Shown piece after piece: positions 1-12,769 of a stretch of DNA of 64,000 bases (position 1 is its first letter; each line of letters begins with the position of its first letter). Source of the stretch: Areca catechu. Taxonomy: Eukaryota > Streptophyta > Magnoliopsida > Arecales > Arecaceae. Made by a program: the position numbers and the translations under genes. The stretch covers positions 33,590,501 through 33,654,500 of the forward strand of contig CM038052.1 of assembly GCA_021397845.1 (NCBI GenBank), given 5' to 3'. The notes below the pieces were generated by a model, which was given only the letters and a program-made list of their open reading frames with translations, did not search any database and had not been told where the DNA came from.

Positions 1-1700
1 TATTCCTTCATGCGGATCAACCAATGTCCAAACATTGTTGATTTCCATGGACTCCATTTCGGATCGCATGGCTCCAAGCCATGCCTCAGAGTTAGATCTC
101 TGAAGTGCATCCATATAGGTGATCGGATCCTCATTGTTCTCATCGAGCTCAATGGGATCCCCGTCCCGGACCATGAAACCATAGTATCTGTCCGGGTGAC
201 GCGGTATTCTACCAGATCTCCTAATGGGTTCTGGGTGTGATTCAATCACAACCAGTTCTACGATGTCCTTAGAGTGTGTAGGTTCTTCTATTGGCTGAAC
301 TTCATCAAGTTCAATCTTAGAAGCTATAGTTCCTTCTCCAAGGAACTCCTTTTCCAAAAAGATAGCTCTAAGAGCAACGAACACCTTTTGTTCATTCTCC
401 AAGTAGAAGAAATATCCTTTGGTTTCCTTAGGATAACCAATGAATAAACACCTGTCAGACTTAGGACCAAGTTTGTCTGAGTCTAAACGTTTACGTAAGC
501 CGGACAACCCCAGACCCGAAGGTGTGAGATTGAGGGTTTACGCCCATTCCACATCTCATACGGAGTGGAGACAACAGACTTACTTGGAACATTATTTAAT
601 AAGTAACAGGCTGTCAGAAGCGCATATCCCCAAAAGGATAGCGGCAGAGTTGCAAAGCCCATCATGGATCGAACCATGTCCAACAAGGTTCGATTCCTCC
701 TTTCGGACACACCATTCCACTGTGGTGTTCCTGGAGGAGTCCACTGAGAGAGAATTCCATTCTCCTCAAGATATGTCAAAAATTCACCAGATAAGTATTC
801 ATCACATCGATCAGATCGAAGGGTTTTAATACTTTTTCCAGTTTGCTTTTCTACTTCATTACGGTATCGTTTGAATATTTCAAACAATTCAGACTTATGT
901 CTCATTAAAAAGACATAACCGAATCTTGAAAAGTCATCTGTAAAAGTAATGAAATATTTGTATCCTTTTCTGGCACTAACTGACATCGATCCACATACAT
1001 CAGTATGTATTAGACTTAGAAGTTATGTAGCTCGTTCACCCTTTCCAATAAAAGGTGACTTGGTCATTTTATCAAGTAAACAGGATTCACAAGTGGGCAA
1101 TGATTAGAATCACTGACCTCGAGGAGTCCATCTCCTCGCATCTTGTTTATCCTATTTTGGTTAATATGACCTAGCCTACAGTGCCAAAGGTACAAATTAT
1201 TGACATTATCTAACCTTGGGCGTTTGCTAGAAATATACATTACACTAACAGGCCTTGATAGTACGTATATGCCATTATTTAATCTAGCTTTCATTATAAC
1301 AGAGTTATTCAAAATAACATTGCAAAAATCTCTTTTATTGAAAGTTCAAAACCACAATTGGCCAAAGGCCTACAGAGATTATGCTCATAATGAAACTAGG
1401 ACAATAGTGACAGTCGACTAGTTCGACAGTACAAGACTCAAAGACAAGACGCAGGACTCCAACCGCCAGTACTGGAACACGATTTTCATTCCCGACGCTC
1501 AGAAACTGTTCTCCATCTTCAAATCTTCTGCTAACTTGAAGTCCCTGTAACGAATTACAAACATGAATTGGACTACCAGTATCCAATACCCAGTTAGCAA
1601 TATCAACAATTGAGTAATTATAAGGTTTTATCATATAAATACCTTGTTCAGCAGACTTCTGCTTCCTCGGCCTGTTCGGATCAAGGGACGCAATATAAAG
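1..1700 (-). pseudogene. copia A pol: protease, integrase, start of RT
   Basis: Polyprotein processing and integration functions of element A, read on the minus strand. The protease active site is in VLDTGSPIHVC (D codon near 1583). The integrase zinc region is LWHCRLGHINQNRI near 1180. The integrase core (986-483) has FTDDFSRFGYVF near its start, then LRSDRCDEYLSGEF, the WNGVSERRNRTLLDMVRSM region and the WGCPAYV C-terminal motif. A single-base deletion near 492 shifts the frame; reading resumes as KRLDSDKLGPKS and continues to position 1, ending in WTLVDPHEG, the usual start of the copia RT domain. At least three breaks separate the protease, zinc and core blocks. The family is certain; function is lost. 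Confidence 0.9.
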
Positions 1701-2491
1701 AGGACAGTTCCTCTTCCAGTGTCCCTTCTTCTTGCAGTAGAAGCATTCTGTAGAAGACTGATCAGCCTTATACTTCTTGGTCTGACTCGGGCCAGGAGCA
1801 TTCTGCACCTTCTTTCCCTTTTTATTTATTTTCTTCTTCCCTTTCTTAAAGGGACGACGACCTCTACTTCCTCCCACTAAATTTACCACCCCCTTATTTA
1901 GTTGGTGGTCTTTCTCGAAAGTCTGCAGCAACCCAAAAGACTATGGTAGTTGACTGCATGCTTGTTCATTCTATAATGATCAAGAAAGTCAAGATAGGAG
2001 GAGGGAAGAGAATTCAGGATCGCATCCTTGCCGAGCTGCTCGTGCAAGGGGCATCCGAGTTTGCCCAACTTTTCAATCAACTGATCATGTACAATACATG
2101 ATCAGTGACTGAACCACCATTCGGCATCTTGGAGTTGTAGATGGCACAAGACACTTTGTACCATTCTACATCATCCGGGGTGCCGAAGGATTCCTTCAAT
2201 TTTTGAAGGATTTCATCAGGTTGGGCCTCCTCGAATTTACGACTGAACTCGTCGTTCATCGCCGCTAACATAATGCACCGGACAGTAGTGCGATCAGAGA
2301 CCCCTTCATATAAGCATCTCTGACCGCACTCCGTGCATTAGCGGGAGGGATTTCAGGTGCCGGATCCGTTATCACATATAGGATCCGTTCATGCTCCAGA
2401 AAATTCTTAATCTTCGATACCAACTATCGAAGTTATGACCCTTTAACTTCTCGTTATCGAGAAGTGACCGGAGCGATAAATTTGAAGACAT
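1700..2491 (-). pseudogene. copia A gag (capsid/nucleocapsid), frameshifted
   Basis: Structural Gag of element A. The start is placed at the ATG at 2491 because the reading MSSNLSLRSLLDNEKLKGHN then matches the N-terminal style of plant copia Gag (an L-x-G-x-N-F-x-x-W block follows). A frameshift follows within about 40 codons. Later blocks are FEEAQPDEILQKLKESFGTP (2271-2077) and LGKDAILNSLPSSYLDFLDH (2080-1898). The chain ends in a basic linker and one CCHC zinc knuckle, CFYCKKKGHWKRNC (about 1745-1704), which would bind element RNA. Several stops or frameshifts make this a pseudogene. Confidence 0.85.
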
Positions 2492-3980
2492 CTGAAAAGA
2501 AAACAAGACCAAATTAGTGTATTGAATTAATAATTAACCAAAAGACTTGGACTTTAGTCTAAAGGTTTCTCCTACTAATTTTTCAGATTGGTAGTCTCTA
2601 ACTCCAATCCGTGAAAATACTTTTTCACAAGTGGGTACTGAAATCCAATAGGCCTCGCATGAGCCCGACTATGGCCGGCTCACCCATACGAACCTAAAGG
2701 TAGGTTCGTAAACCAATTGTTTCCTAAACAATTTTCAGTATATTATTTTGCTCCAGAGAGCACCCCAATCGGCCTAGGGGCCTCCTATTACGGGTCTCTG
2801 GTTAGGTCTAACCATTAAAATGATGAATCCAATGCTTCCAGTTAACTAAAGACCAAGCCCGACTATGGCCGGCTCACCTGGTCCCGTTAAGGAGGTTGCA
2901 CTGAACCATCATCGATCAGATAGAAATTCCAGTCGCCGGATGTACACCTGTTCTATGGAACTGCCGATGCACACCAAGCTAGGGACACATTTCTATCCAA
3001 CTTAATGGGAGGCAAAGACACTATCAACTCCTTGACTTAGTCTTTTTAAGGACCTAATAATTTTAGAGGATTTTTAATTATGACAGAAGAAAGAGATAAG
3101 AACATGGATCATCCTCCCACTGAATCAATCAGATTCCAGGAGGGTTGAAATAAATCAACAAATGATCCATGGGCACCTATAGATCAGTCAGACCGATCAA
3201 CCTGGATGACATGGGTTAACTCGAGTCATTGAGCTTTTCCAATCAGTTCTGGTCGACTCGACTAGCCAGGAAAGTGAGATCATGGATGAGTATCCGCCAT
3301 TAACCATCTTTCCTAGATACCAACCAAGTTGGCCAGGAAAGAGGTAGCCTCATACAACCATGATCACAATGCCAAACCTACCTCGACACCAGTCGGTTTA
3401 CCAGACTCGATCAGACTAGCCTAAAGACTCGGGCATCCACTGAGCCACTAATTGGATCCATTTAGATGAACGGATCAACTATTCAACTATTAGATAGTTT
3501 TAAAGAAGGACCTTAAACAACTTTTGTTTAATCTTCTTATTATCCGGTTCAACTAAACTTAGGTCTAACCCAGTTATAGACCAACTAGTCAGCTAACCCA
3601 ATTAACCCAAAATGGCTTATGCAAGTGTTTTAGATTTCTTAAACCTAAAAAAATTTCTAATAAGCCAAACACTTAATTAAAACAATTTTAATTAAGTCTC
3701 TATGTAAAATAATTTACATACCAAATCATGCATCAAATATTTTATAATATTTTATAAAACATGCATAATCCATGTATCTCCAAATTAAAATAATTTTTAA
3801 TTTTTAATATTCTTTAAGGATCCTTCTGAAGAGGCCAACACAGACGATCCGCATCGTGTCAAAGACACACGGTCATGGTGAAGGTCTCAACTAGGTTCCA
3901 AAAAGAAATCTTAATACATTTTTAAGATTAAACAATTTTTAATCTGTAAACATGCATACTAGATTAGATTACAAATTCAA
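2492..3980 (-). other. Leader of copia A with repeated 22-base motif
   Basis: About 1.5 kb between the primer site and gag with no supported coding. It carries a near-identical motif, GCCCGACTATGGCCGGCTCA, twice (about 2661 and 2856 on +). Several direct paraphrases of a GACTCGACTAG-type block occur around 3190-3430. It would be the 5' untranslated/packaging leader; that role is inference. Confidence 0.55.
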
Positions 3981-3996
3981 CCTGGCTCTGATACCA
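3981..3996 (-). other. Primer binding site (initiator tRNA-Met type)
   Basis: On the minus strand TGGTATCAGAGCCAGG follows the LTR end CA by one base. TGGTATCAGAGC is the standard complement of the plant initiator tRNA-Met 3' end used by copia elements. It fixes the element orientation and the inner LTR boundary. Confidence 0.93.
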
Positions 3997-3997
3997 A

Positions 3998-6326
3998 TGA
4001 AAGTTAACAGATATGGGTGGTTTGACAAGATCCTACACTAGGCATGCAAATATCTGCGGGAGCAGATTGGATTTAAAATAATTTTTAAAATTCGCGCAGC
4101 GGTATCTGCTCCGCTAGGAACTAATCTAAGTCTAGTTGCATTTAGGCATGCATAAACATATAAAATATTTATAAAATATTAAACAATTTAATCTATCCAT
4201 GCATGATTAAAATTTTTTTTTTCCATACCTTTATTCTGTCTGGAATAACTCTGGAATAAACCTGGAATAGACTGGAATAACTGGAATAAAGTTATTCCAG
4301 TCGTCTTCCTCCTTGGGACCTTGTTTTGGCTTGCAAAACGTCATCGGAACACCGCCTTCCGGACCTCCGTTTGCTCCCAAATTTGAGCAGCGGCTTCTTG
4401 GACAAGTGTTCTTTGATTTGCCACCAATTTCTGCAATCAAATCTAAGCCAAAAAAAATAAATAAATCACCAAAGTCTGCTGCCAGATTTCTGCAGCAGAA
4501 CTGGTTAGCAGACTTTGGTCTTCGTTTCGGAGCAGCTGGGGCGATCCCGGCTCGCGTGGTTTGCTCCTAGGAGTAGAGTGGTACTCCCTCTAGAAGGGAG
4601 ACACTTCCGGGACTCTCGGATCCGCCTCCACGCATGGTGCTAGCCGCCGGAAGAGGGCTTCACGGTCACAGATTTTCTGCTGTTGGGCAAACTTGAGCAC
4701 TTGAAACGATGGGAAAAACTCTCCCTCTCTCCCTCCAAAATGCAGCCTATCTAAGCTCTCAACCAGGGGTCACTCAAAGAAGAACACCTTGCTTTCATTG
4801 GTTCTCATACGCTGGATTTTTCAACCTCACGGTGAAACCTTTTTCCAACAAAACAGGGGATGGCTTGGTGGGGTTTTATAAAAGGTGCTGGGAGGGAGAG
4901 GGAGGTGGAGCGTCTGAAGAAAACCCAATAATCAGCCTTAAACGAGGGATTAAAGCCATTAACACATGTTAAAAACCATTAAACAAAAGAAGGAGGGGAA
5001 GAGGAAGAGATGCTAGCTGGGAGTCGTTTGGCCTTCCTTCCAGCAAAAAAAAAAAAAATCCAACGGGTGGAGAAAAAACCGTGTAAAAGGTCAAGTGGAA
5101 ATGAAAATGCCGGTTCATCCAAAACCGGTCTAACCAAAATTGGTGCAATCCCATTAAACCAATTTGGTCCAAACCTAATGGTGGTTCAATCCAATTGAAC
5201 CTGGTTCAGGGAATAAAATTGGTTTACAACCAATTGGAGGCCGAAATGAACTCCGAATCAGTTCAAAACTGATTCAGAAAAATCCTGGCGCAGAGCAGGT
5301 CAACCCGGAACATTTTTCGGTCGACACAGACAAGGGAAAAATAGGAAAAATAGTGCTCAAAAAATACTGTGACCATAAAATCGAGACGATTCTCAATCGT
5401 AATCGGTATCCGGATCAGAGAGTTATCCTCTGTGGCGTGTGACCTCATAGGTTCGAACCTAAACGGTAGCATTAGAACAATTTCTAGCACCAGCACAGGA
5501 AACCATCTAGCAATGGGTCCCGGCGTCCGGATAGGTCGAAGATGCAGGAGCAAACTATCGAACCTCTGGCATATGGTTACCGTATAATTCATCCCTTTGA
5601 CCTCTAATGCTCAGGACGACTGAGATTGGGCTGCCAACCCAGACTGAGTCAGTCGACTACGTGTCTCAACCTCGCAAGCCCAATGACTCTTCACTAGGAC
5701 TACCCCAGCCGAGGATTTGCTAAATTGAGATACTGCGAGACATTCAATCCAAACTGTTTGGACATGTCAATTCCATCTTGGTCCATCACTGCTCCACAAG
5801 TACTTGCCTGTACCCAGAACCTTCCGTCACCGGATTAAAAATCTGGGTAGTCGGCACCAAAGCACAGGGAGTTGCTTACAAGCTACCGTGATGACCTCAG
5901 GTCAGAGGGACACATATACCCATATCCAATCGTGAGTTTCCCTTTGGCAGAAAGGGGCTGCACGGAGTCACGTTCAATGAGATATCACATATCCCACTTG
6001 TAGATTACATCAGTGTCACCATACTCATTTGGTCAAGAGGACAACCAAACGATGTGAACTGCAACAACCTATACTTGATATATTGCCATCCAGTACAATA
6101 TATCCTTTGGTTGTGAACTGGATTTAAGGACCACTCGATACATCCTCTCTGTATCGAAGTCATTGTAGTCCTAAGGACTTCATCACATGGAAAGAGTTCA
6201 TTTTTAGAAAAATACAATATGTGATGAGCTGCCAAAAATAATATTTTATTAATTCATAAAATGAATACAAAATAAGCACAACCGCCTACAACCCAGGCGA
6301 TTGGCTTTGGGACACAATTCCCAACA
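3998..6326 (-). repeat. 5' LTR of copia A (2.33 kb)
   Basis: On the minus strand it begins TGTTGGGAATTGTGTCCCAA (from 6326) and ends CTGTTAACTTTCA (to 3998), the canonical TG...CA ends, directly followed by the primer site. The LTR carries U3, R and U5 and would hold the promoter and polyadenylation signals. A run of CTGGAATAA repeats lies at 4240-4290. Small ORFs inside are not supported as genes. The partner LTR lies outside the window, so insertion age cannot be judged here. Confidence 0.9.
4874..4880 (-). promoter_or_regulatory. Candidate TATA box in LTR of copia A
   Basis: The minus strand reads CCTTTTATAAAACCCC, a good TATA element about 880 bases upstream of the U5 end and in the right orientation for the retrotransposon. 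Motif-only evidence. Confidence 0.35.
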
Positions 6327-6329
6327 GCA

Positions 6330-7300
6330 ACATTTACCTTGTTGATCTTGATAACTTATCTTTACATGATGGTGAATGCCTAGTTGCAATGAATGCCACA
6401 ATTAATGAGACTAGTTGGCTTTGGCATCGTAGATTAGGTCATGCAAGCATGCATTTAGTCTTTAAATTATGCAAAAAGGATTTAGTTAGAGATTTACCAA
6501 AACTTAGATTTGAAAAAGATAAAGTTTGCAATGCTTGTCAATTGGAAAACAATTAAGAACCTCTTTTAAATAAAAAAAAAATATTTTATCTTCTAGGCCA
6601 CTAGAATAGGCCACTAGAACTGCTCCATAAGGATCTCTTTGGACCAACTAGGATCATAAGCCTAGAAGGCAAGAGATATGGATTAGTGATAGTTGATGAT
6701 TTCTCTTGATTCACTTGAATTTTGCTTTTAGTACATAAAGATGAATCTTTTTCTGCTTTTACAAAGTTTTATCGAAGGGTTTCAAATGAAAAAGATACTG
6801 TTGTTTGTATTCGAAGTAACCATAGTATTGAATTTGAAAATCAAAATTTTGAATATTTTTATAATGAAAAAGGAATTGAACACAACTTTTTTATACCTAG
6901 GATATCTCAACAAAATAGGGTGGTAGAAAGAAAAAATAGAATTTCAGAAGAAGTGGCACGCACAATGCTTTGCGAAAATGACCTTCCCAGATATTTTTGG
7001 ACCGAAGCTGTTAATACTGCTTGCTATATTTTAAACCATGTTTTGATAGACTAATTTTAAAGAAAATACCTTATGAGCTTTGGAAAGAAAGAAAACCTAC
7101 TTTAAAGTATTTTCGTGTATTCGGTTATCGATATTTTATTTTAAATAATGAAAAAGATAATTTAGATAAATTTGATACCAAGTCAGATGAAGGTTTTTTT
7201 TTAGAATACTTTATATCTACCAAGGCATACATATTTTTAACAAAGAACACTAGTAGTAGAAGACTCCATGCATCTAGTGTTAGAAGAGTCTACTAACAAG
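6330..7300 (+). pseudogene. copia B integrase region
   Basis: Begins in the Gag-pre-integrase zinc domain (LWHRRLGHASMHLV, then CNACQLENN near 6530, the HHCC pattern). The integrase core follows: LFGPTRIISLEGKRYGLVIV near 6640, VVCIRSNHSIEFENQNFEYF, ERKNRISEEVARTML and WTEAVNTACYILN (up to about 7040), then the C-terminal KPTLKYFRVFGYRYFI block near 7100. Stops at about 6555 and 6709 and a frameshift near 7052 break it. It integrates retrotransposon cDNA when intact. The left end is cut by copia A at 6326. Confidence 0.9.
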
Positions 7301-7518
7301 TCCTCTAGAAAAGGGGATACTGTTGATGATTGTGCAGGTATTGAAGAACTTAGGAAGCTGACTTTGGATGATCATCCTTCCAAAGACAACAAAGAAGATC
7401 AAAGCAAGGAAAATGAGGAAGAAGCCATAAGATCATCACCAAAGGATAAGTATATATCCAAAGAATGGAGGTATGCTCATGGACATCCTAAAAAATAATC
7501 CTAGGAGATCCATCGAAA

Positions 7519-9080
7519 GTGGTAAAAACTAGATTTTCTATTAGAAATGAATATGATTATATTACTTTTGTTTCACAAATTGAACCTAAATATATTGAAG
7601 AAGCTGAAAAAGATTCAAATTGGATGATTGCTATGCAAGAGGAATTAAATCAATTTGAAAGAAAAAAAGTTTGGATATTAATAGAAAGACCATCTAATAC
7701 TTCAATAATTGGTACAAAATGGATATTTATGAATAAATTGGATGAAAATGAAATAGTAACTAGAAACAAGGCTAGACTGGTAGCTAAGGATTACAATCAA
7801 GAAGAAGGAATTGATTTTGATGAAACCTTTGCTCCAGTAGCTAGACTTGAAGCCATTAGATTACTTCTAGCTTTTGCATATTTTATGGATTTCAAATTAT
7901 TTCAAATGGATGTTAAAAGTATATTTTTGAATGGCTATATAGCTGAAAAAGCTTTTGTTGAACAACCACCTAATTTTGAAAATCATACACATCATGATCA
8001 TTTTTAAATTACACAAAGTACTTTATGCTTAAAACAAGCCCCCGTGCATGGTATGAAAGACTTAGTAAATTTTTAATTAAAAATGCTTTTACTAGAGGTC
8101 ATGTTGATACAAACCTATTTTTAAAGAAAAAGGCTGGTGATCTCTTAGTTGGACAGATCTATGTCGATGATATTATCTTTGGTGCCACTAATGACTCTCT
8201 TTATCAAGAATTTGCATAACAAATACAGGGAGAATTCGAGATGAGCATGATGGAAGAATTGAGCTACTTCCTTAGACTCTAGATCAAGCAAACAAATGAA
8301 GGGATCTTCATCAACCAAACCAAATACACAAAGGAGATTTTGAAAAAGTTTGAGATGGAGAAGACTAAACCAATTGGTATACCTATGAGCCTTTCATATA
8401 AACTTGACAAGGATGAATCTAGTAAGAAAGTTGATCAAAATTTTATAAAGGCATCATTGGATTTTACTGTACTTAACTACTAGTAGACCAGATATTATTT
8501 TAGTGTATGCATGTGTGCTAAATATCAATCTAAGCCTAAGGAATCACATTTAATGGCTGTTAAGTGCATACTTAGATATTTATCTAGTACTCTTGATATT
8601 GGATTATGGTACTCTAAAAATTCAGCTATTGATTTGATTGCATATTCTATGCTGATTTTGCTAGCTATAAATTAGATAGAAAAGGCTTCTAGAACTTGCC
8701 AATTCCTTGGAGTTAACTTAATCTCATGGTTTAGCAAGAAATAAAATTCAGTTGCACTATCTATAGCTGAAGCTGAATATATTGCAGCTGGAAGTTATTG
8801 TGCTCAAATCTTGTAGATTAAGCAACAACTTAAGAATTTTGGCATCAAATTAACTAAGACACCCATAAGATGTGATAATACAAGTGCAATTAATTTAACA
8901 AAAAATCCAGTTCAACACTGAATAAGTAAGCATATTGAAATTAGATATCATTTTATAAAGACCATGTTCAAAATAATGATGTTATGCTTGAATTTGTTTC
9001 TACTAAAATGTAATTAGCTAATATACTGACCAAGCCTCTTAATGAAGATAGGTTCAGTATGATTAGAAAGGATTAGGGGT
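7519..9080 (+). pseudogene. copia B reverse transcriptase and RNase H
   Basis: RVT_2-type polymerase. An in-frame block at 7519-8007 carries KWIFMNKLDENEIVTRNKAR, YNQEEGIDFDETFAPVARLE and FKLFQMDVKSIFLNG. After a break, 8025-8219 carries SPRAWYERLSKFL and the catalytic IYVDDIIFGATND. The RNase H part follows in broken frame: MAVKCILRYLSSTLDIG near 8555, SIAEAEYIAAGSYCAQIL near 8760, RCDNTSAINLTKNPVQH near 8870. An in-frame stop follows NPVQH. Key polymerase aspartates are still present, but stops near 8007, 8220, 8280 and later make it inactive. Confidence 0.93.
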
Positions 9081-9554
9081 CATCAATCCTTTTGATTAGA
9101 TCTCAATCATTTCTTATGACCTTTAGAATTTTTACTTGAAATTTCTTGATCAAAATAAAGCTTGATTAGATCATCATTCCATGACCAAATGCTATTAAAT
9201 CAATTACTTGATTTTTTAAATGATTATTTCTTTTTCCTAATTTTTTGATTTTTTTTAATTTCGACACTTTGAAGTGTCAACACTTGGACTGAACCGTGAG
9301 TCGACACTTGACCCACTCGTAGGAACTGATGATTAAATAAAGAAATCAAGCGCTTTCTTTCCATTTTTGTTCCAAAACTCTTGAGCCGACACCTCCCCAA
9401 CAGTATTCTAACTCCGTTTGCATCCATTCTGCGTTTTTACTATTCTATTATTAATTTGAGCATGTTTTTCCCTCTCTTCTTCACTATTGTTCATGGTTTA
9501 TCATGAATCTCTTGTCCATTCCTCTTCCATTTGTCTGTTTCCTTCTTCCTGGAT

Positions 9555-12320
9555 AATGGGGCCCAGGAAATAGTTAGTCAGGCGACCTCGACCCTCTACC
9601 TGATACAGAGCGGTGCACTAAGGCCATCATGAGATCAGGTAGCAGAGGCACTATCTCAGTAAGATGCCTGTCCCGACCACACCACCTGGAGTAGAACGAA
9701 TGGCCTCCAAGGCCATTGTCGGAGGTCGGATGATAGATTTTGAGTTATGGACTGATAGCACTTCCAGATAGGAGATTGGTTGAGGGATGCAGGCTGGCTC
9801 ACTTCTATTCACTGAGAGAGAGGTTCTACCCAGCTTTGATACGAGATTTTTATAGTACTAGACTGTCAAAATGGTGCTAGAGCCCATTTGGCCCTATAAA
9901 TGGGCCGGCCGGCTGGCCAAAAAAATTTGGCCCATCTATGTAAGTGGGCTTTTTGGCCCGGCCCTTGTAGCCTATGGGCTCAACAGGGTTAGGGTCGGCC
10001 AGCCCATGAGCCAAGATTTTTTTAAAATATATATTAAAATTAAAAGATTCAAATGAAAAATGTAAACATGTTATGGATTATCAGTCCACTTACCAGAGTA
10101 ACCACGGTCCATGTTAAATTAAAAGTTTAAAACTTTAAACTTAAAACGGGAAGATATTTTGATTTTTTTTCCTCAATCTTCCGCGTCGTTCCCACTTCCC
10201 TTTCTGTTCGCAGTGTTTGGCTGTTCCCATTTCCATTTCCACTTGATACGACGATACTCAATAATTCCGGGCTTCCGGCAGATTCAAACTTCTTCTCGAA
10301 TTTTTGATTCATCGGGAGTTCTGTGACCGCCGACCATGGCTTTGCTGCTGTACTCTGCTCTTCTATTCTGGCAGAGGAAGGAATAGCCGTGACACCGGCG
10401 GTGATGCCAACTCTTTCCGCGACGTCGTAGCCATCATTGTGCTGCTATTGGTGACCAGAGCTTCTTCTATGCTGAGGTGAGGGCTATATACTTATATGAT
10501 TTCAATGCCCACGGCCCTAGCCCATGACTCTAATGCTAGCCCACGGCCCTAACCCACGGTCTTAGCCCACGGCCTTAGCCCATGGTCCTACCCATGGCCC
10601 ATATAGTGTGCTGGCCCGGCCCTAAGCCCATGACCCATATAGGGCCGGACCGGGTTGGATTTTTTTAGCCCTTTGTGTAAGTGGGCCTAGCCTGCCCGGT
10701 CCATAAAATGCAGCCCATATGGGTTAGGGCCGGGCCAGCTCATATTGACAGCTCTATATGGCACACTAACAAAGAGCTGACGGTTGGATAGCTAAGGTCA
10801 GAGGGACTTCTATATACACTGACTGCAGAGATTTTGAGTAGAGCTTGGGAGATACCAATGAGAGGCACCGTGGTAGATTCGCTACTTGATAGGATGATGC
10901 CATCAGATGTAATTTAAGCGAGACAACATTCGAGAGAGAGACACCATCGTTGCATCACACTTTCTCCAGAGATGAATTATTGCACCACATTATTGTCCGG
11001 ATTCTTTTGTCGAAGATCGGAAGCTTCGACTTCATTACTGAGAGAGAGTTGGTTGTGATGGTTTGCTGATTCAGTGGCCTCCTATTTACCTCCCAGTACT
11101 CATGGTCCATTAGATGACTGATGCACCACTAGCAGAGATTATGTCTACCTTGGCATGGGACTAACTATTCTGTTCAAGCTTATGGAGTTGACGTAGATGG
11201 AGAGCCCTATAGAGCTGCTCCACATTGACATATATATGAGCAATCTTTACATCGCATTGCTATCACTTGCATAGAGGTCAGTGAAGAGTAGGATATCAGG
11301 ACAGACTTCTGATACTGAGGATGAGGAGGACGCAGCTAAGGAGGAGGAGCAGATATACAGAGATGAGGCCAAGCCATCTGAGCTACATAGGGATATACCT
11401 TAGCGATAGCCCGAGACATCAGTTTTGGCACATGTTGAGGTGCCCGCTCCTGGAGACACTATAGATTAGAGGATCACTCGCTTGGAGACTGAGGTGATGA
11501 CTGTTAGACAGGAGTAGATCACATTCACATGGAGATGAGGGCAAGCTTTCAAGAGGTGAGAGAGGGACTCTTACTATCCTGCTATATTAGAGAGATTATC
11601 TTCTACTAGGGCACCATCACCTTCATCATTGGATTCTCCACCTGCTTCACCAACACCTCTAGCTCCAGCCCCACACTGAGACAGGAGACGGCCAGGGCAA
11701 TTCTTCAGTAGACTTCGATGTTGCAGACTATATTATGGACCCTGAGCTAGATACTACTGCTGATCAGGATATAATGCCCATAGCTGATGAGACGAGGTCT
11801 TCAGAGACTATTCCTAATCTACCTAGTTCTTCTGTCCAGACTCCTATTCTCCCTAGTACCCCAATCCTACCAGATCCTTCTGATTCTGATACCCTACCTG
11901 ATGTATCCACTCCTGTTATTCATACTGATCCCCCTGATACTCTTACTGATTTACCTATACCTTCATTTAGTATACCCCTTAGGTCACCTCCAGTACCTTC
12001 CACTTCTTCCTTGATCAGGGACTAATATTTTAGAGCTACCCCTGGTTTCCACATTTTATCTTATGTCCATTGTTTGATATTACACCATCCGTCCCTACAC
12101 CAGTTCCTGACTCTAATCCTAACATTGCCTCTTCTTCAGTACTAGCCAGAGGGAGAGCACGTGCCAGAAGTTGAAGCCGAGGACTGGTGACATTCCTAGA
12201 GCTGTCCATACCCGACTTGCAGATCTCCGGCCGATGTGGCTGCGATCTCGACCCTCTAGGATTACGTGACCGATCATCTTAGAGATTGGATCTTCCTCTG
12301 ATGAGGAAAGTATTCTGTAG
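9555..12320 (+). pseudogene. env-like / third-ORF region of SIRE-like element B
   Basis: Downstream of RNase H, an ATG at 9555 reads MGPRK then stop, like the start of the extra ORF found after pol in SIRE elements. The decayed region continues past a hAT insertion (9859-10756). It includes an acidic stretch near 11320 (DTEDEEDAAKEEEQ), a short heptad-like ITRLETEV block near 11475 and a Pro/Ser/Thr/Asp-rich segment (11735-12025, e.g. PSTPILPDPSDSDTLPD). It ends in an arginine-rich piece near 12150. No membrane protein can be read through. The function of this ORF in SIRE elements is uncertain; identity is inferred from position and composition. Confidence 0.55.
9859..10756. mobile_element. 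Non-autonomous hAT element (0.9 kb) inside element B
   Basis: Ends are inverted: left TAGACTGTCAAAATGG, right reverse complement TAGAGCTGTCAATATGAG, followed on both sides by GGGCCGGCC-type subterminal repeats. Flanking 8-mers TATAGTAC (9851-9858) and TATGGCAC (10757-10764) match at 6 of 8 positions, as expected for an aged hAT target duplication. The interior has no transposase. Repeated 'GCCCATGG/GCCCACGG-CCCTA' subterminal units fill 10500-10740. Confidence 0.75.
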
Positions 12321-12769
12321 GGTTGATCTGTATATTAGTATATTTGTATTTCAGTCTTTTAGTTATATGTTGTTTGTATCAAATTTGAATCTTATGTATC
12401 AAAAATTTTAAATCTTATATATATATTGACATTTTAGCGCACTTCTCTATATACTTCTATACTCTTACTATATTGCCATGTTTTAACTCTATTTTGTTCT
12501 TTTTTTCTCACCTTTTTCATGATGACAAAAAGGGAAAGAATTAATGAATGGCAAAAGGAGAGTATTGGCAAAAAAAGGAGGGAGAATGATAAAAAAAAGA
12601 GAGGAGATAATGAATAGTTTAAGTAAATAAGTAATAAGGGAGAGTGAAATGTACTAAAGAAAAAAAATTTGAAAATTTAAAATCTTTAAACTTTTGAAAA
12701 TATTTTTAGAAAAATATTTTAAGTTTTTCAAAAATATTTTCAGATCATATATTGAGGGAGAGCTTTTAT

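Larger units (their letters stand above)
1..6326 (-). mobile_element. Ty1/copia retrotransposon A, 5' part (runs off window)
   Basis: Reads right to left: 5' LTR (6326-3998), one spacer base, iMet-type primer site, a long leader, gag from 2491, zinc knuckle, protease DTG, integrase and the first residues of reverse transcriptase at the left edge. RT/RNase H and the 3' LTR must lie left of the window. Frameshifts and stops break gag and pol, so it is not autonomous as read. It interrupts the + strand copia element B: B coding sequence starts directly at 6327. The gag and zinc-knuckle style resembles the Tork/Angela side of copia, but that lineage call is inference. Confidence 0.9.

Noticed and set aside
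440..829. 129-codon plus-strand ORF
   Set aside because: Antisense to the copia A integrase, which is clearly the real coding strand.
3981..3996. tRNA-like match suggesting a tRNA gene
   Set aside because: Only the 3' end complement is present, at the LTR junction; it is a primer binding site, not a tRNA gene.
5263..5592. Open frames on both strands in the copia A LTR
   Set aside because: Inside a non-coding LTR, overlapping on opposite strands, no family resemblance.
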